A stretch of DNA of 64,000 bases from positions 9,555,001-9,619,000 of the forward strand of contig CM037463.1 in NCBI GenBank assembly GCA_021014325.1, in the 5' to 3' direction. The DNA is from Plazaster borealis (taxonomy: Eukaryota > Echinodermata > Asteroidea > Forcipulatida > Labidiasteridae). The notes under the pieces are model-generated. The model saw nothing but the letters and a program-made list of their open reading frames with translations, made no database searches and was not told the origin of the DNA. Shown piece after piece: positions 11,843 to 23,800 of this stretch (position 1 is its first letter; each line of letters begins with the position of its first letter). A program made the translations under genes and the position numbers.

Positions 11843-12003
11843 TAGTAGTCTTGGTGCAAGACGTCCCTGTTCTGTATTTCCACGACCCATAAAGTCCGCG
11901 ATCCGCCCCATCACGAATTGCCGCCAATAGAGGGCGCTATCACTCTACGAACCCGCTATCATTTGCAAACCGCTATCACAGGAACGTCTTGGGAATCTTG
12001 TAG
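11843..12003 (+). repeat. Left copy of a 160-bp inverted pair
   Basis: Reverse-complement match to 15048-15212, with motifs GTCTTGGTGCAAGACGTCCC, AATAGAGGGCGCTATCACT and ACAGGAACGTCTTGGGAATC. About nine bases in ten agree by eye. Confidence 0.8.
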
Positions 12004-13889
12004 TGAACGTGGGCGTGGTCTTACTTAACAAGTTATGCATAATTCAACAAACGGGCAATAAAATATTAGCGCACGCGCACTAACAGCAATAAGTGCATCG
12101 GTAATAAGCTGTCCAGGATGGTACCGTTCCGCTGAACAGAGCAGCGTGAAAGGTCATGAGGTCGTCGAGACGAGCATGACATTGTGTGTTGTGCATGCTG
12201 TGTTACATCGCATGAACTCTCGTTTTCATTGACCACCATGGCTTCTATTGCATTATCAACGCATTTTCGCAATTAAGTGATTCTGAAATTATTCAAACTT
12301 AAAATTATATGCTGGCAGTCGGTTAGGTTAATCGGTTGCTTGGTCATGCATTGTTATTGGACGTTTGAATCTTGTACATTGTCGATGTCAAACATGTAAT
12401 TTAAAAAAGATTATCTTTGCATCTGAATCATTCTACCATTCGACATGCCCTGAAAATAAACTATTGGCAATGAACCACGTCTACCATGCTTTTGTTTACT
12501 TTTACCCTTATTGCATGCCTACACGAAACACCTACACGAATGATTATTCACTGATAGTGTTCACAAAGCTTTAGAGAGGTGAACTCAAGACTGTGTTTGG
12601 ATCACGTATACTGGCCAATGGCCATCACTCCAACCATAGAGAAAGGACCAGTTGTACTTTCAACAGTGTTTTATAAGTTGCTGCATATATAATGAGCATT
12701 TCAAATACCGCGCGCGCGCGCCCTGTGCATAGGCCTACAATATGCAATTTCTCTATTGTAAGGTCAAAGTGCATAAATAAATGTAATACAATTTTACTCG
12801 AGTACAGTCAGCGCGCAGCCTGTGCCAGCCTACTTACTGCACATGTGTATATGTCCTCCCGTGTCCGGTTTTCGATGTACTATGCATTTTTCTTTGAATT
12901 GAAAAAAAAATAATGATGCCATATATCAACTGATGCCCTAATTACCTTCCTTTGTTTATAAGAAGTATGTAAAAATATATTAAAACTTGATAGACATTGA
13001 AACTTTCACACCACGCACCGATCTTCGATGACTTCAATAGCGTCCCCGTGTTTTGAGTTTGACCTGTTTTCGAGGCAAACAAGAAAGTATGGTGTCCTGG
13101 TGAAGCCATACGCAGAAGAAACATCTGCAGTGACTTCAAGTGTTCTGTGAGACGTTGTGTATGACTCTATAGCCAGCAGTTGTCTTCATTTTATTCAAAA
13201 TATTTGTTATTTAATTTTAAAAATTACGATGGTAATTTGCAAAAACTAAAATAAAAAATAAAAAAAGTGTCAATAAGTCTTGGCTTTCAAATCTGATTTT
13301 AAAAGTTTTGAATCTTTTTATGTTTCTTAACATTTGTAATAAAGCATATCAATAAACAGTGATATTTGAATCACCAAGCCAATGTTTAAATTTTAATGTT
13401 ATTAATAATAAATGATATGAGGGTTTAAAAAAAAATTCTCCAGACTGTTAGAAAATGATATAAGGGACATGGCTTGTTTAAGCCTCTGTATTTTTTTCCC
13501 CAGAATGCTCAGCAGAATTTGAAGTCACATGATTTTATCATCGTGAATTGTGAATTGAAAAATTGTTCGATGAAACTTTTTCGGCGGGCAATTTTTTTTT
13601 ATGGCCCCGACAGTATGACATATTTTTGTACCTTGTAGAAATGCCTAAAATACCACAAATTTTTGCAATACAAGTGCAACTTGCCAATGGAGCCTCACAT
13701 AATTCTAAGTTTTGGTCAAAGGAGAGGAGACTCTTTGCTTGGCAAGTCAAACCACAAAAATTGTATCTAGGGACTGTTTACATCGCGCGCAGAGAGGTAA
13801 AAGATTTGCATCGATTTCAGGGACGCCCTGAAAACAGGACCTCCTACGATACATAGTGTGGAAATATATATTATGTCTGTTCAACAATG

Positions 13890-14268
13890 CGTAATCACTA
13901 TACAATTAATGGCAATAAAAACTTACTTGGTTAGAAGTACAGCAACTTTCGATAGTATATAAAGCATTTTGAGAAACATTTCACTTCGAAGTAATGTGTT
14001 TATCGAAAAAGATATTAATTGTTATCCCCAAAAATTAAAATCTGAGAAAAGTTACTGCAAAAACGTTTCCCTCAGAATTGTGTATTCCAATGGATTATTC
14101 TTCCTGCGTTGACATATCGCTCCGGATTTTCGGCGATATCTAAAAAACGCGACCACCTTTTGAAATATTTTTTTCACAGGTTAGTTTTATTGTATATATC
14201 TACATTTATATAGGATTAAAACAATCGACGGTTTCAAAAACCAAAGGTTTAAACTTTCCCTTTGGAAC
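13890..14268 (+). mobile_element. Family B inverted-repeat element, old copy
   Basis: Contains GGCAATAAAAACTTACTTGG and CACAGGTTAGTTTTATTGTA in the order of the family. Ends are eroded. Confidence 0.6.
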
Positions 14269-15047
14269 CCTTGAACCCTATTACTTGTGAAAGCATCTCA
14301 AATAAATCATCATTATTAAATCATTCCTGCACTGTTCCTGTAAACCTTCAACAAACAAAGAAGTTAAATATTGTTATGAACAAATAGTTAAATTTCAGTC
14401 GAATAATCTATAAAATTGTTAAGTCCAAAACTTAAGGTAAAATTAACCCATCGTCAAGTTCTATTCAGAATGCATTTTATTCACTTATAATAATTCCTGG
14501 CGAGAAGGTACTTTTCGCCACAATACTATTCACAACAACGTTACATGTGACCTTTGTTTACAATAAGTGTGACCTTCTACCAATGCAAGATACTGCACTG
14601 GTCATATGGGAAATTTTACATTTTGTGTCATAATTTTCACATAAATCCAAGAGTTAAAAAAGTAACAGCTGAACAAGTTTTAAGATGTGCCCCCTTTCAT
14701 CATATCAAAAGTTGATAACAATTAGACAGTGCAATCTCCATAAAATATAAGTTTTTATGTTTTCTTCCATTGAGCTGTGTACAAATCGTGCCTGCAGGAA
14801 GTCCAGGCTTGGTGACTCTTTTGTAAACATGTGATGTCACAGGTCACATCGTCTATATTCAGCCCAGTCATGCATTGTGTATCGCATCGCAGCTTAGTCT
14901 ACGCATACAACGTGAACTAAATCATGCAGAAGTGCAGATACTAGACTCATGACTTGAATGAGTCATCGCACGCTCATCGGTTATACAAGCTACGTCATAA
15001 TGTATGCATACGCACACTGAATTCTGCTCGGAATTTCCCGAGCAGAA

Positions 15048-15212
15048 TTCACAAGATTCCCAAGACGTTCCTGTGATAGCGGTTTGGGTGATAGCGGGTT
15101 CGTGTAGTGATAGCGCCCTCTACTGGCGGCAATTCGTGATGGGCGGATCGCCGACTCTTATGGGTCGTGGCAATACAGAACAGGGACGTCTTGCACCAAG
15201 ACTATACATATA
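15048..15212 (-). repeat. Right copy of a 160-bp inverted pair
   Basis: Inverted relative to 11843-12003, with 3 kb between. Either long terminal inverted repeats of one element or two separate insertions. Confidence 0.8.
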
Positions 15213-15425
15213 GGCGAACGCACGTCTTTTTCCATGTAATAATTGTTGCAGACTTATTATATTTTGTTTCACCCCCCCCCCCCTTTGTCTCATTATTTAT
15301 TGTTTACCCCTTGCTTTTTCTGTGTACTTTCTGCCTCTCTCTCTTTTCTCGTATTTCCACTTGACATTTTTCCGTAGTGATACACTTATAAGTTTATACC
15401 CGTTTATGTGTCGTGTTGTGTTGGT

Positions 15426-15490
15426 CATTTAGCCTCCGAGAAAGACTCTGCTAGGGTCGAAACGTCGGGCCATTAACTATAGGCTATTTT
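15426..15490. repeat. Short interspersed motif with GTCGAAACGTC
   Basis: CGAGAAAGACTCTGCTAGGG, then TCGAAACGTCGGGCC. A hairpin version lies at 41926-41998 (GCAGAGTCTTTTTCT and AGAAAGACTCTGCC). Origin unknown. Confidence 0.5.
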
Positions 15491-15602
15491 AGCATTATTT
15501 TTGTTCAATTTCTAACACTTTTCATGTTGTAGCATTAAGGACACAAAGGCAAATATACAAGTAGCCTTTAGTCAAGGCGCGCCGCAGCTCCTCTGTCACT
15601 GT

Positions 15603-15943
15603 TAGACCCATTGCATATGACGTCACACTCTAAAACAGGAGGCAGATCATTGGACGATAGCTGTTCTCTGTGCGTAAAAACGTGCGCGTGACCTCAGTGT
15701 ACCTGTAGCGTTTTGCCTTATGCAAGCAAGGGGGGTCCTAGCCCCCTTACACAACGCACGTATGCGCGTAATTTTGGGTGTCAACTCTCTTTTATGTATG
15801 TTTGTATACAGCCTCGCTACCAATGGCGCGGCGAGATCGATCCTCCCTGGGAACAAGATTGGTTTGTATACGATTTTGACACCCAACATGGCGGACAGGA
15901 TAGGCGCGTGTAAGTTCGCAGCGCGTTGTGCAAGGGGTCTATA
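15603..15943. mobile_element. Family I element (ends carry TGACGTCA)
   Basis: Starts TAGACCCATTGCATATGACG and ends TTGTGCAAGGGGTCTATA, with ATTGGACGATAGCTGTTC and TGTGCGTAAAAACG inside the left end. Likely a non-autonomous DNA transposon. Confidence 0.6.
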
Positions 15944-16654
15944 ATAAGAAAAAGTTCATGGCCGCCAGGGCTAGCGGCACATCCCCAGCTATCACGCGCG
16001 ATAAAAGACCAGCGCGGGCACTGGGCCAAAAGTTCCCGTACCGTTTGCAACTTGAGATCGCAAACCGCAAATCCATCGCTCTTGCGACGTCGCTGATTTT
16101 GTGTTTCACTAAAGTCATCGCAGTTGTGATATGATTTAAAAAGGAAAATATTAACGTTTTGTTCGTGGCTAAAAGTTGAAGTACTGACCTTTGAATGATG
16201 AATCGTTTGTAATAATTCTAAAGAGTTGTCATCATAATTTGTTTAATAAAATGATAATCTCATTAGGGCCTCCCCTACCAGCATACAAATTATTTACGTT
16301 GGCCTAATTAATTTCCGTCTGATTATGCTTTCAATGTCAAAAGGGGGAAACAGCTTTTTGAATTTAACTCCCCCCCAAAAAAAAGGCCTAATTAGGCATA
16401 ATTTGTAAACAAAGAATTCATTTCTAAATGACCGAAATAAAGATAAGAGATTTCCAGGTGCGCTGGCAGGATGTGCTGCCCTTTTTTAGCGATGTGTTGT
16501 GTGTATTGTCTTTCTGTTGTAAAGGAGTTCTAAGCCGATTTTGTCCCGATTGAACATATTTTTGAAGTTGAATAAAGGATTGTGGAATTAAGTATTCTGA
16601 TTGCCGTTGTGTTTTCTGATCCTGTAGGCGTTTTGTGACAGGTTAAACAAGGAC

Positions 16655-16801
16655 CCCATGGGAGACTTTGGAACGCTAGGTGGCAGCAGACTTACCAGGT
16701 AAATTTCCATTGTTGACGTAGCTCTGAGCATGCGCAAATTACCGAGAACAATGGATTTACCTGGTAAGAATGCTGCCACCTAGCTTGCCAAAAGTCCTCC
16801 A
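16655..16801. mobile_element. Hairpin element, 147 bp
   Basis: GCTAGGTGGCAGCAGACTTA and its near reverse complement TAAGAATGCTGCCACCTAGC flank a centre with CCATTGTT and AACAATGG. Confidence 0.7.
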
Positions 16802-17166
16802 TTAGATCACGCTATGGCGCACTAATTGTCATAAATTTGCAATGAACTTATACTTTGCGGCCGCTAACGAATCATCGCAAGATTGTCATCGCTATTGATA
16901 ATATTTTTGTGATGAGTAAAATCATGGAGGTAGAATTAGACGTCGGAAAGATTTAGTGAAATCATTATCCAAAACCCATCGCTAAGTTGCGATGGATTTT
17001 GGATTGAGCGATTGATTTCGGCGTTTGCGATGATTGAAAAGGGTAAGTGAAATCAACCTCTGGTCTTTTTTCATGCGTGATAACTGGGATGGGGTAGCCG
17101 CGGTGCGCCTTCACTAAAGGCTACGGGCTACCATACTTGAGCGCGCAGTGGATCGGCAACAGGCCT

Positions 17167-17566
17167 GGACCCCTTGCATATGACGTCACACACTCAAAAA
17201 GCGCCCTCACTGAGGCCAAAAAGCGCCCTCACTGAGGCCAAAGGAGGCAAATCGTTGGTTGGACGATAGTAGACTGGTCCCCTGTGTCTTTATCCGCAAG
17301 GATAAAGACAGGGACTGGTTTTTCATGTCCAATGATTTCATTGGACAAGGTGCGCAGGTTTGCATGTAATGTTGTTTATACACAATGTAATGGTAGCAAC
17401 TACCAGGATCCTGCCAGTTGCTCAAGGCCGCTATCTGGCGTTATTCACGAGCCTCGAAGTGTGACGTCAGATGTTCGGGCTAGGATGATAGCTGCTCTTT
17501 GTGCGTAAAAACAAACGCGCTAACTGTGAGCGCCCCTGTAGCGTTTCGCGTTATGCAAGGGGTCTA
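17167..17566. mobile_element. Family I element, second copy
   Basis: Starts GGACCCCTTGCATATGACGT and ends GTTATGCAAGGGGTCTAT. A 27-bp internal direct repeat (AAAAAGCGCCCTCACTGAGG) is seen at 17197-17241. Two small palindromes follow, at 17281-17318 and 17323-17347. Confidence 0.6.
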
Positions 17567-17741
17567 TAGACCTTATGCATATGATGTCATTTCAGTAGGG
17601 CGCCCTCGCTTAGAGGTCAAAAGGCGCTTGTTCATTGGCTAATCTTGTGCGCCGTGCGTACAAATCTGTGCGTTTCTATTGTTTCGTCATCGTTTTACCT
17701 CTAAGATGGCGGCTGGATGACGTCAATGCATAAGGTCTATT
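17567..17741. mobile_element. Family I element, third, shorter copy
   Basis: Starts TAGACCTTATGCATATGATG and ends GACGTCAATGCATAAGGTCT, abutting the second copy and sharing a TA with it. Confidence 0.65.
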
Positions 17742-18772
17742 AAAATGTGCCAGATTCTGGTACATTTTAATTAGGGTTTTGAGCGAGCAAGGCATGCTGG
17801 GAAAAAATGTTGTGGCAAAATCGATCACCCCTGGGAATGAGGTTGGAGTGGAGCCCCTTACATGAGTTAATTGAACGCCAACTTCCCCCAGCATTCTATA
17901 TTGTAGGTATCCAATATTGTAATCCAACACAACTTTGATTCATTGTCAGTGGATCAATTTGTCAACAACCAGGTTTTGCCGACGTACTCCAACTGTTAGA
18001 TCAACTGAATGGTTTAAACAAATCAAATACATCCATCACATAACTTGATTTCGTATAACTTAGCCATGGATTTTACCTCCATTTTCACAAATACAATCTT
18101 TCAGGGCAAAAAGATAGGTTGTTGTTCGGAGATATTTCACCAAAAACATAGGTACTCTTCAACTAACAGTTTTAGTTGATTTTTTAGTTTATATTTTCTT
18201 CTGAGAAGCAGAAAGAAGGGTGTGTGGGTTCTTAAATAAGTTCACCTGGCTAGGAAGAGGTTTGATTTCCTTCACTAAATGTTTTCATTAAAAAAACAGT
18301 TTGTATTGCATGAATTCAATCAATATATTTTATTGTGCACACACACAATATTATCCATTCTTATTTTACAAGGTAATCTACAATGATTAATTATGTGAAA
18401 CAAAATAAATGCACTCTATTAAAGTTTTCACAAAAGCGAAAATCAATTAACATCATGTTAAACTGCTTTTTTGCTAAAAATAAATAGTTTTCAGACACTG
18501 TGGATGTTTTATAATCATCAAAGATGGATGCATCCCAACAGTAGGCCTATAAGTTAAGACTCCTACATCCAACCCACATTCTGGCAAGATTTAGAAATTT
18601 ATTAATCAAAAACACTCAGTCACGGTACCAGTAACACTATGTGCCATCTTCATGAAGGGGCAGATTAAATGTATTTCGAACACTCGCTACCATGTACAAC
18701 TTGGCACTTGAACTTAGTGCATGCACCTATCTGGAAGGTGCGTGAAAGTTCGGACACCGAGTCACAGACTTG

Positions 18773-19325
18773 GGGCCAATTTCATAGAGCTGCTTAAAGG
18801 CATCGTACACGTTTGGTAATTGTCAAAGACCAGTGTTCTCATTTGGTGTATCCCAACATATGCATAAAATAACAAGCCTGTGAAAATTTGGGCTCAATTG
18901 GTCATCGAAGTTGCAGGAAAATGATGAAAGAAAAAACACCCTTGTTGTACAAATTTGTGTGCTTTCAGATAGGAATAAAAACTTCTTGCAAGAAGTTTTT
19001 ATTATTTTAGTGTGAAATTACCTCTTTCTAAAAAACTACGTTACTTCAGAGAGAGTCGTTTCTCACAATGTTTTATACTATCAACAGCTCTCTGTTGCTT
19101 GTTACCAAGTAAGTTTTTATGCTAATATATATTTTGAGTCACTACCAAACGTGTACGATGCCTTTAAACAGAAAATATTGCTTAACAAACTTCTGCTCAG
19201 TGCAATGTAGCAGGAAACCACTCACAAATTGTACTTGTGAAATCATATTTTGGCTGGTAACATATTTCTGGTAACCAAAAGTATTTTGTGCTGAGCTACT
19301 TTTTGTGCTCAATGATATTGGGCCC
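18773..19325. mobile_element. Family C element interrupted by a family A element
   Basis: Left end GGCCAATTTCATAGAGCTGC, right end near TTGGGCCC. Family C continues after the insertion with ACAGAAAATATTGCTTAAC. Confidence 0.75.
18794..19167. mobile_element. Family A element (TTAA-flanked MITE), nested
   Basis: TTAA, then AGGCATCGTACACGTTTGGT; ends AACGTGTACGATGCCT, then TTAA. Internal AACTTCTTGCAAGAAGTTTT palindrome. Confidence 0.85.
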
Positions 19326-19424
19326 AGATGGCAGCCAATGTAAAGCCACGTTCCTCATTGTATTGAAACAAAGCCTCGCTAACATGGGCAGCACGCCGCA
19401 TCAATAACTCCTGTCACTAACCCC

Positions 19425-19613
19425 TGGGCCTAAATTCATAGAGCTGCTTAAGCATAAAAAGTTGCTAAGCACAACAAAATTATGCTTACCAGAAAAAAGG
19501 TTATCAGCTAAATTACCATCTTACATTTACAAAGTGTAACTGGTTTCCTGCTCAGTGCTTTGCAGAAAAATGTTAAGCAACTTCTGCTTAAGTAGCTCTA
19601 TGAAATTGGGCCC
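19425..19613. mobile_element. Family C element
   Basis: Ends GGGCCTAAATTCATAGAGCT and AGCTCTATGAAATTGGGCCC are inverted repeats; the body has TTAAGCAACTTCTGCTTAAG. Confidence 0.75.
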
Positions 19614-20035
19614 ATCTGGGTAGGGATGTGCTAAAAAACAATGCTGATTGGCTCCAAACAGTGACTGATTTGCGTGCATGCTTGTTAAAAACTTTTGAGC
19701 GTTTTTATGGCGCTAGGACGCTTGTACGCATGTGTCAAAATGCAAGTAATTTGACGCGATTTTATTTCAAATAAATCGTGTTTTTATACGGTCACCTTGA
19801 ACTGCAAACAGTAGGAAGTGTCACAAGATCAAAGAAGAATGAGAGGGGACCAGTTTCTCTTTGACTTGATGCCTCTTTTGCAGGCTACCATTCTTGAGCA
19901 TGCGCGCGTAGAGTGGATCGGCCACAGGCCTAATTATGCCATATACTGAGAAAACTTTGGAAAATACGACCCCTTTTGAGATTTTACCCTTAAAATCCTG
20001 ATGCTTTAAAGCCAGCTTCTATTGCACAAATGCTC

Positions 20036-20166
20036 TTAAGCCACGTACAAATCAAATGACTTCGGCTATGGCTACGGCTGCAGCAACAATGCTGGAGAAT
20101 TCGACTCTTCGGCATAACAGCCATAGCCACTGCTAAGGCCATTTATTCAGACATCGCCATACACCA
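20036..20166. mobile_element. Family E element
   Basis: Contains GGCTATGGCTACGGCTGCAG and CATAGCCACTGCTAAGGCCA; related to 58653-58780. Confidence 0.5.
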
Positions 20167-20315
20167 AGCTCACATTGAACCACAAACAACTTCCTTGTGG
20201 TCTCCTATGCGATGAATCTTAGTAATTTCCACTATACAAATTTTATTCATCATGGCCAATAGATATCACAAATAATTTATTATTTTGTGTGTTTACCCAT
20301 ACATCGATGTGTGTG

Positions 20316-20560
20316 TTAAGGTGCTCTTTCCCGAGTCCTGTGTAAAAAATTCACAGGCGTCTTACTTGGGTGGGATTTCAACCCACGACTTTGCCATTCT
20401 AGAGCAGATACCACTAGACCACCTAGCTTGCCCGATAGCTACAGGCAGTTCAATCCCATATTTCAGCAGTGGGTTCCAATTAGTTTTACCTATACACGGA
20501 TGTGTGTTAAGCACTGTATACTTGGTACTTTCCTGTGAAAAAAAATTCCACAGACAGAAA
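20316..20560 (-). mobile_element. SINE-2 copy, downstream of the EML stop codon
   Basis: Minus-strand tRNA-like head (GGGCAAGCTAGGTGGTCTAG and GGGTTGAAATCCCACCC). If polyadenylation uses 20282 or 20247, this SINE lies in the 3' UTR. Confidence 0.6.
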
Positions 20561-20725
20561 ATATTTGTGTTTACTGAGCAGACAGTGTCTTATGAGATAT
20601 ATACAGGGGTGAGTGTGAACAGACTCCATTTTCTTGCCATCCCAGGGGTCACAGGTAACGTTTGTTCGCAATCCTTTATATAAATCACTCCATCATCAAT
20701 CATCATTACAAATGTCCATAAGTTT

Positions 20726-20854
20726 TTATTCTTTCATTATCCATTGGATTGTTGAGCAATCAGATCCACCAGCAGATAGAACCATCCCGCAACCTGGTAG
20801 GAATCGGACAATGGGGGTGTCCTTGCAGTGAGCCTGGATGCTTCTTCTACCGCT
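20726..20854 (-). CDS. EF-hand/EML gene, last coding exon 25 (residues 1432-1473 and stop)
   Basis: Reads SGRRSIQAHCKDTPIVRFLP, then MVLSAGGSDCSTIQWIMKE and TAA at 20728-20726. The frame is fixed by phase 0 from exon 24 and by the EML ending VRF.....VSAGG.D.S.FQW. Another open frame over the same bases lacks any match. An AATAAA hexamer overlaps the stop; others lie at 20282-20277 and 20247-20242. Confidence 0.93.
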   Translation of the reverse strand, partial: SGRRSIQAHCKDTPIVRFLPGCGMVLSAGGSDCSTIQWIMKE

Positions 20855-23800
20855 CTGAAATAGAAAAAGCAAGCAGCGAGATAAATATCATTTATACAGC
20901 AAAAACCTGCAAAATAGTAAGAGACAAGATTTATGTGTCTGATGCACAAAGTGTTTTATATCTGAAAATAGTTTGCACAACTCGTATTTGGTATGTGTGG
21001 CCGAGCAGTCTACTGCATCGGACTCAGGTTCACAGTGTGGGTTCGAATCCTGGTCATGACACTTGTGTCCTAGCGCAAGGGACTTAACCATAGGAGGCGT
21101 CTCAAGCCGAGCGGTAAAAAGCACTGGAGTCAAGCTCTGGCGTTTCTGATCAGCAGAGTGTGGGTTCGAATCCCGGTCATGACACTTGTATCCTTGAGCA
21201 AGATGCTTTACCATAATTGCTTTGGACATTAAGCTGTAGGTCCCGTGTACTAGGATTGGTAATGCACGTTAAAGAACCCAGAACATTTATTGTGGAAGAG
21301 TAGGGGTTAACCCCAGTGTTTCTGGTTCACATAGCAAGCACCCTTGTTTACAGGTTTCCTCGGGCTTGCGAGCTACAGTGATTAAGTTCACTTATGAGGC
21401 ATCCTTGGTTTCGTTACCAGAAATATATAATTATTATGACAAAGACAGTGACAATAGTAAAAGTAATAATAATAGTAATAATAGCTTCACTTAACCCAGG
21501 TGTATGCATGGGAACATAGGTGGGCTGAGACAGTATTACGTTTGATTAACCCCTCGGCACTAATTTAAACAGCTTGGGTGTTGTGTGCTCCCCAGGGATT
21601 TGAGAAAGTTATACATGATGAACAGTAATAAGAATGTTGTAAAGCGCCTTGATCTAGCTACTAGGAAATGTACCTTGTATAAGAACCAATTGTTGTTAAT
21701 AATGTTATGTTTGAAAATGCCATTTCTCGCTGCCCAGGAGGTGCAAATAACTCCAATGATGCACAGAATAAAACGTGTTTTCCCAGAGCCTCTCTTGTAA
21801 AAGATATGCAGTTGTTACAAAATCAAGATATGACATTTTTGAACAGACACAGCAAACTAAAATGTTCCTAAAATGGAAAAGATAGCATTTATATTTAAAC
21901 ATCATCAAGGTGTTACATACCTCTTGGTTCAAGCAAGGGTACTTGAATAACGACATAACGCCATCATCGCTCCCTGAAATCAAAAGGCACTGGTCCTCAT
22001 TCCAGTCAATGCTATTTACAAAAGCACTCTCTTCACTGGTTCCCCAAACACCTTTGATCAAGATAATAAAAAGAAACATTTGAGATGAAACACTATTAAT
22101 AAGCGCAGCATAACAGAAATTACTCACATACTGTGTGTACGAACATTTCGATTTTTGGGCACTCTTTTTGTCATGTTTGTTGGTGCTTTTCCTTTGCTTG
22201 TAAGTTCCAATAAATGGTTTCATTTTCTACAGTGGCTTGTTCGTACACTTGAAGTATTGAACTATATTTGACATAATAATTTAAATAGTAAACAAATAAA
22301 TAACATTAACACTGTTATATTATTTGGTTTTACCCATACACCACTGTGTGTAAAGCACTGTATACTCAGTACTTTCTAAAGACCCGTTAAGAAAAATCCT
22401 CACTGGTAGGATTTGAACCCACAACCTTTGCCAATCTAGAGCAAAACAAGGCTGCTTGGCAGTCTTTGTGTGCAGCTGTGACCAGCCTTCTGCCGTACCT
22501 AATTTTGAAAAAGGTTTTTGCGCCATCTTGTACACTTGAAAAACCTTCATCAACGCAACTGAAAATGTTGTGATATGGATTTGTTTGAGTAACTCACCAG
22601 CTCTGGTGTATCCAGAGAGACAGTGTTGTGAGATCCAGCTGGCATTCCTGTAATCTGAGGAATACTCCAATAGTTTACAGCTTCCAACGTCCCCTAAACA
22701 GGTTTACAAAAAAGGAAACTGTGATATATTTGCTTTGGCCAACTTGGCTACGTACACTCAACTCATAATTTAGTACTCTATAATTTGCATACAGCTAATG
22801 TCAAAGGTCACACCATGACAATTACTAAAAAGAACATTTGCAGACTAGCCATAGTTAAAAGAGAACATAAGCTGACTAACCATAGTAAACAAGAACATTA
22901 GCTTACTAACCATAGTAAACAAGAACATTAACCATAGTAAAAAGAGAACATTAGCTGACTAACCATAGTAAACAAGAACATTAGCTTACTAACCATAGTA
23001 AACAAGAACATTAACCATAGTAAAAAGAGAACATAAGCTGACTAGCCATAGTAAAAAGAAAACATTAGCTGACTAACCATAGTAAACAAGAACATTAGCT
23101 GACTAACCATAGTAAAAAGAGAACATTAGCTGACTAACCATAGTAAACAAGAACATTAGCTGACTAACCATAGTAAAAAGAGAACATTAGCTGACTAACC
23201 ATAGTAAAAAGAGAACATTACCGGTAGCTGACTAAACATAGTAAAAAGAGAACATTTGCTGACTAGCCATAGTGAAAATAAACCATGTCAGATACTGGGA
23301 GGAGAGAGTTCTTTTATAAACGCTTTTAAATCGGCCCACAGATGATTGTGATTTAATAGACTCACTAATACCATACTCAAAACATGAAACTTCACTTTCC
23401 AGTTTTCTTATCAAAATGTTGCAGTACTAACTTACAGCAAAAATATTCATGGCTCACAGAACTGCTCTGCAAACACAACTTTCCATTCCCATCATCGGTT
23501 GTCCAATCAAATGCTGTTACGGCTGTGACGTGACCTTCACATTTTCCGAGCGGTTCTAACGTCTTCCCAGACTCAACTATTTTTAAGATAAAGATGATGT
23601 CGTCGCAACCTGCTGCAAAGATTTCACCTCCTAGATGACAGAACAAAAAGGTTGCTAATTTGAAAGTACTGCTTTATCTGTAAGATTTATATTCTTGGCA
23701 AGGTAAATAATTTCCTTCACTCTGTGTAAATCTAAACTTGAAAAACAAAGAACACTGAGCAATAGAATAAGTAATTTGGTAAGTACTGTTATCGACTATT

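Larger units (their letters stand above)
9760..20240. other. Intergenic region between GATM and the EF-hand/EML gene
   Basis: About 10.5 kb without a recognisable coding exon. It holds the GATM promoter somewhere, long inverted repeats, the TGACGTCA-ended elements and family B, C, E and K copies. Between 10380-11170 and 12010-13880 I see only AT-rich sequence and short ORFs without family resemblance. Confidence 0.6.

Noticed and set aside
13563..13856. 97-residue plus-strand ORF in the intergenic region
   Set aside because: No homology, no splice or promoter context, and composition like the surroundings.
15426..15490. A hammerhead ribozyme or Penelope-type terminal repeat, from the CGAAAC motif
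   Set aside because: No CTGATGA core at a suitable distance and no stems I-III that close.
20285..20683. 132-residue plus-strand ORF
   Set aside because: It runs through a SINE-2 copy and has no family resemblance.
20737..20949. Alternative reading frame of the last EML exon ending QVAGWFYLLVDLIAQQSNG
   Set aside because: The other frame is dictated by phase and ends in the conserved LSAGGSDCSTIQW strand.
22826..23276. CRISPR-like alternation of repeat and spacer
   Set aside because: The intervening parts are also repeated, the locus is an animal intron, and units vary in length; it is an ordinary tandem repeat.
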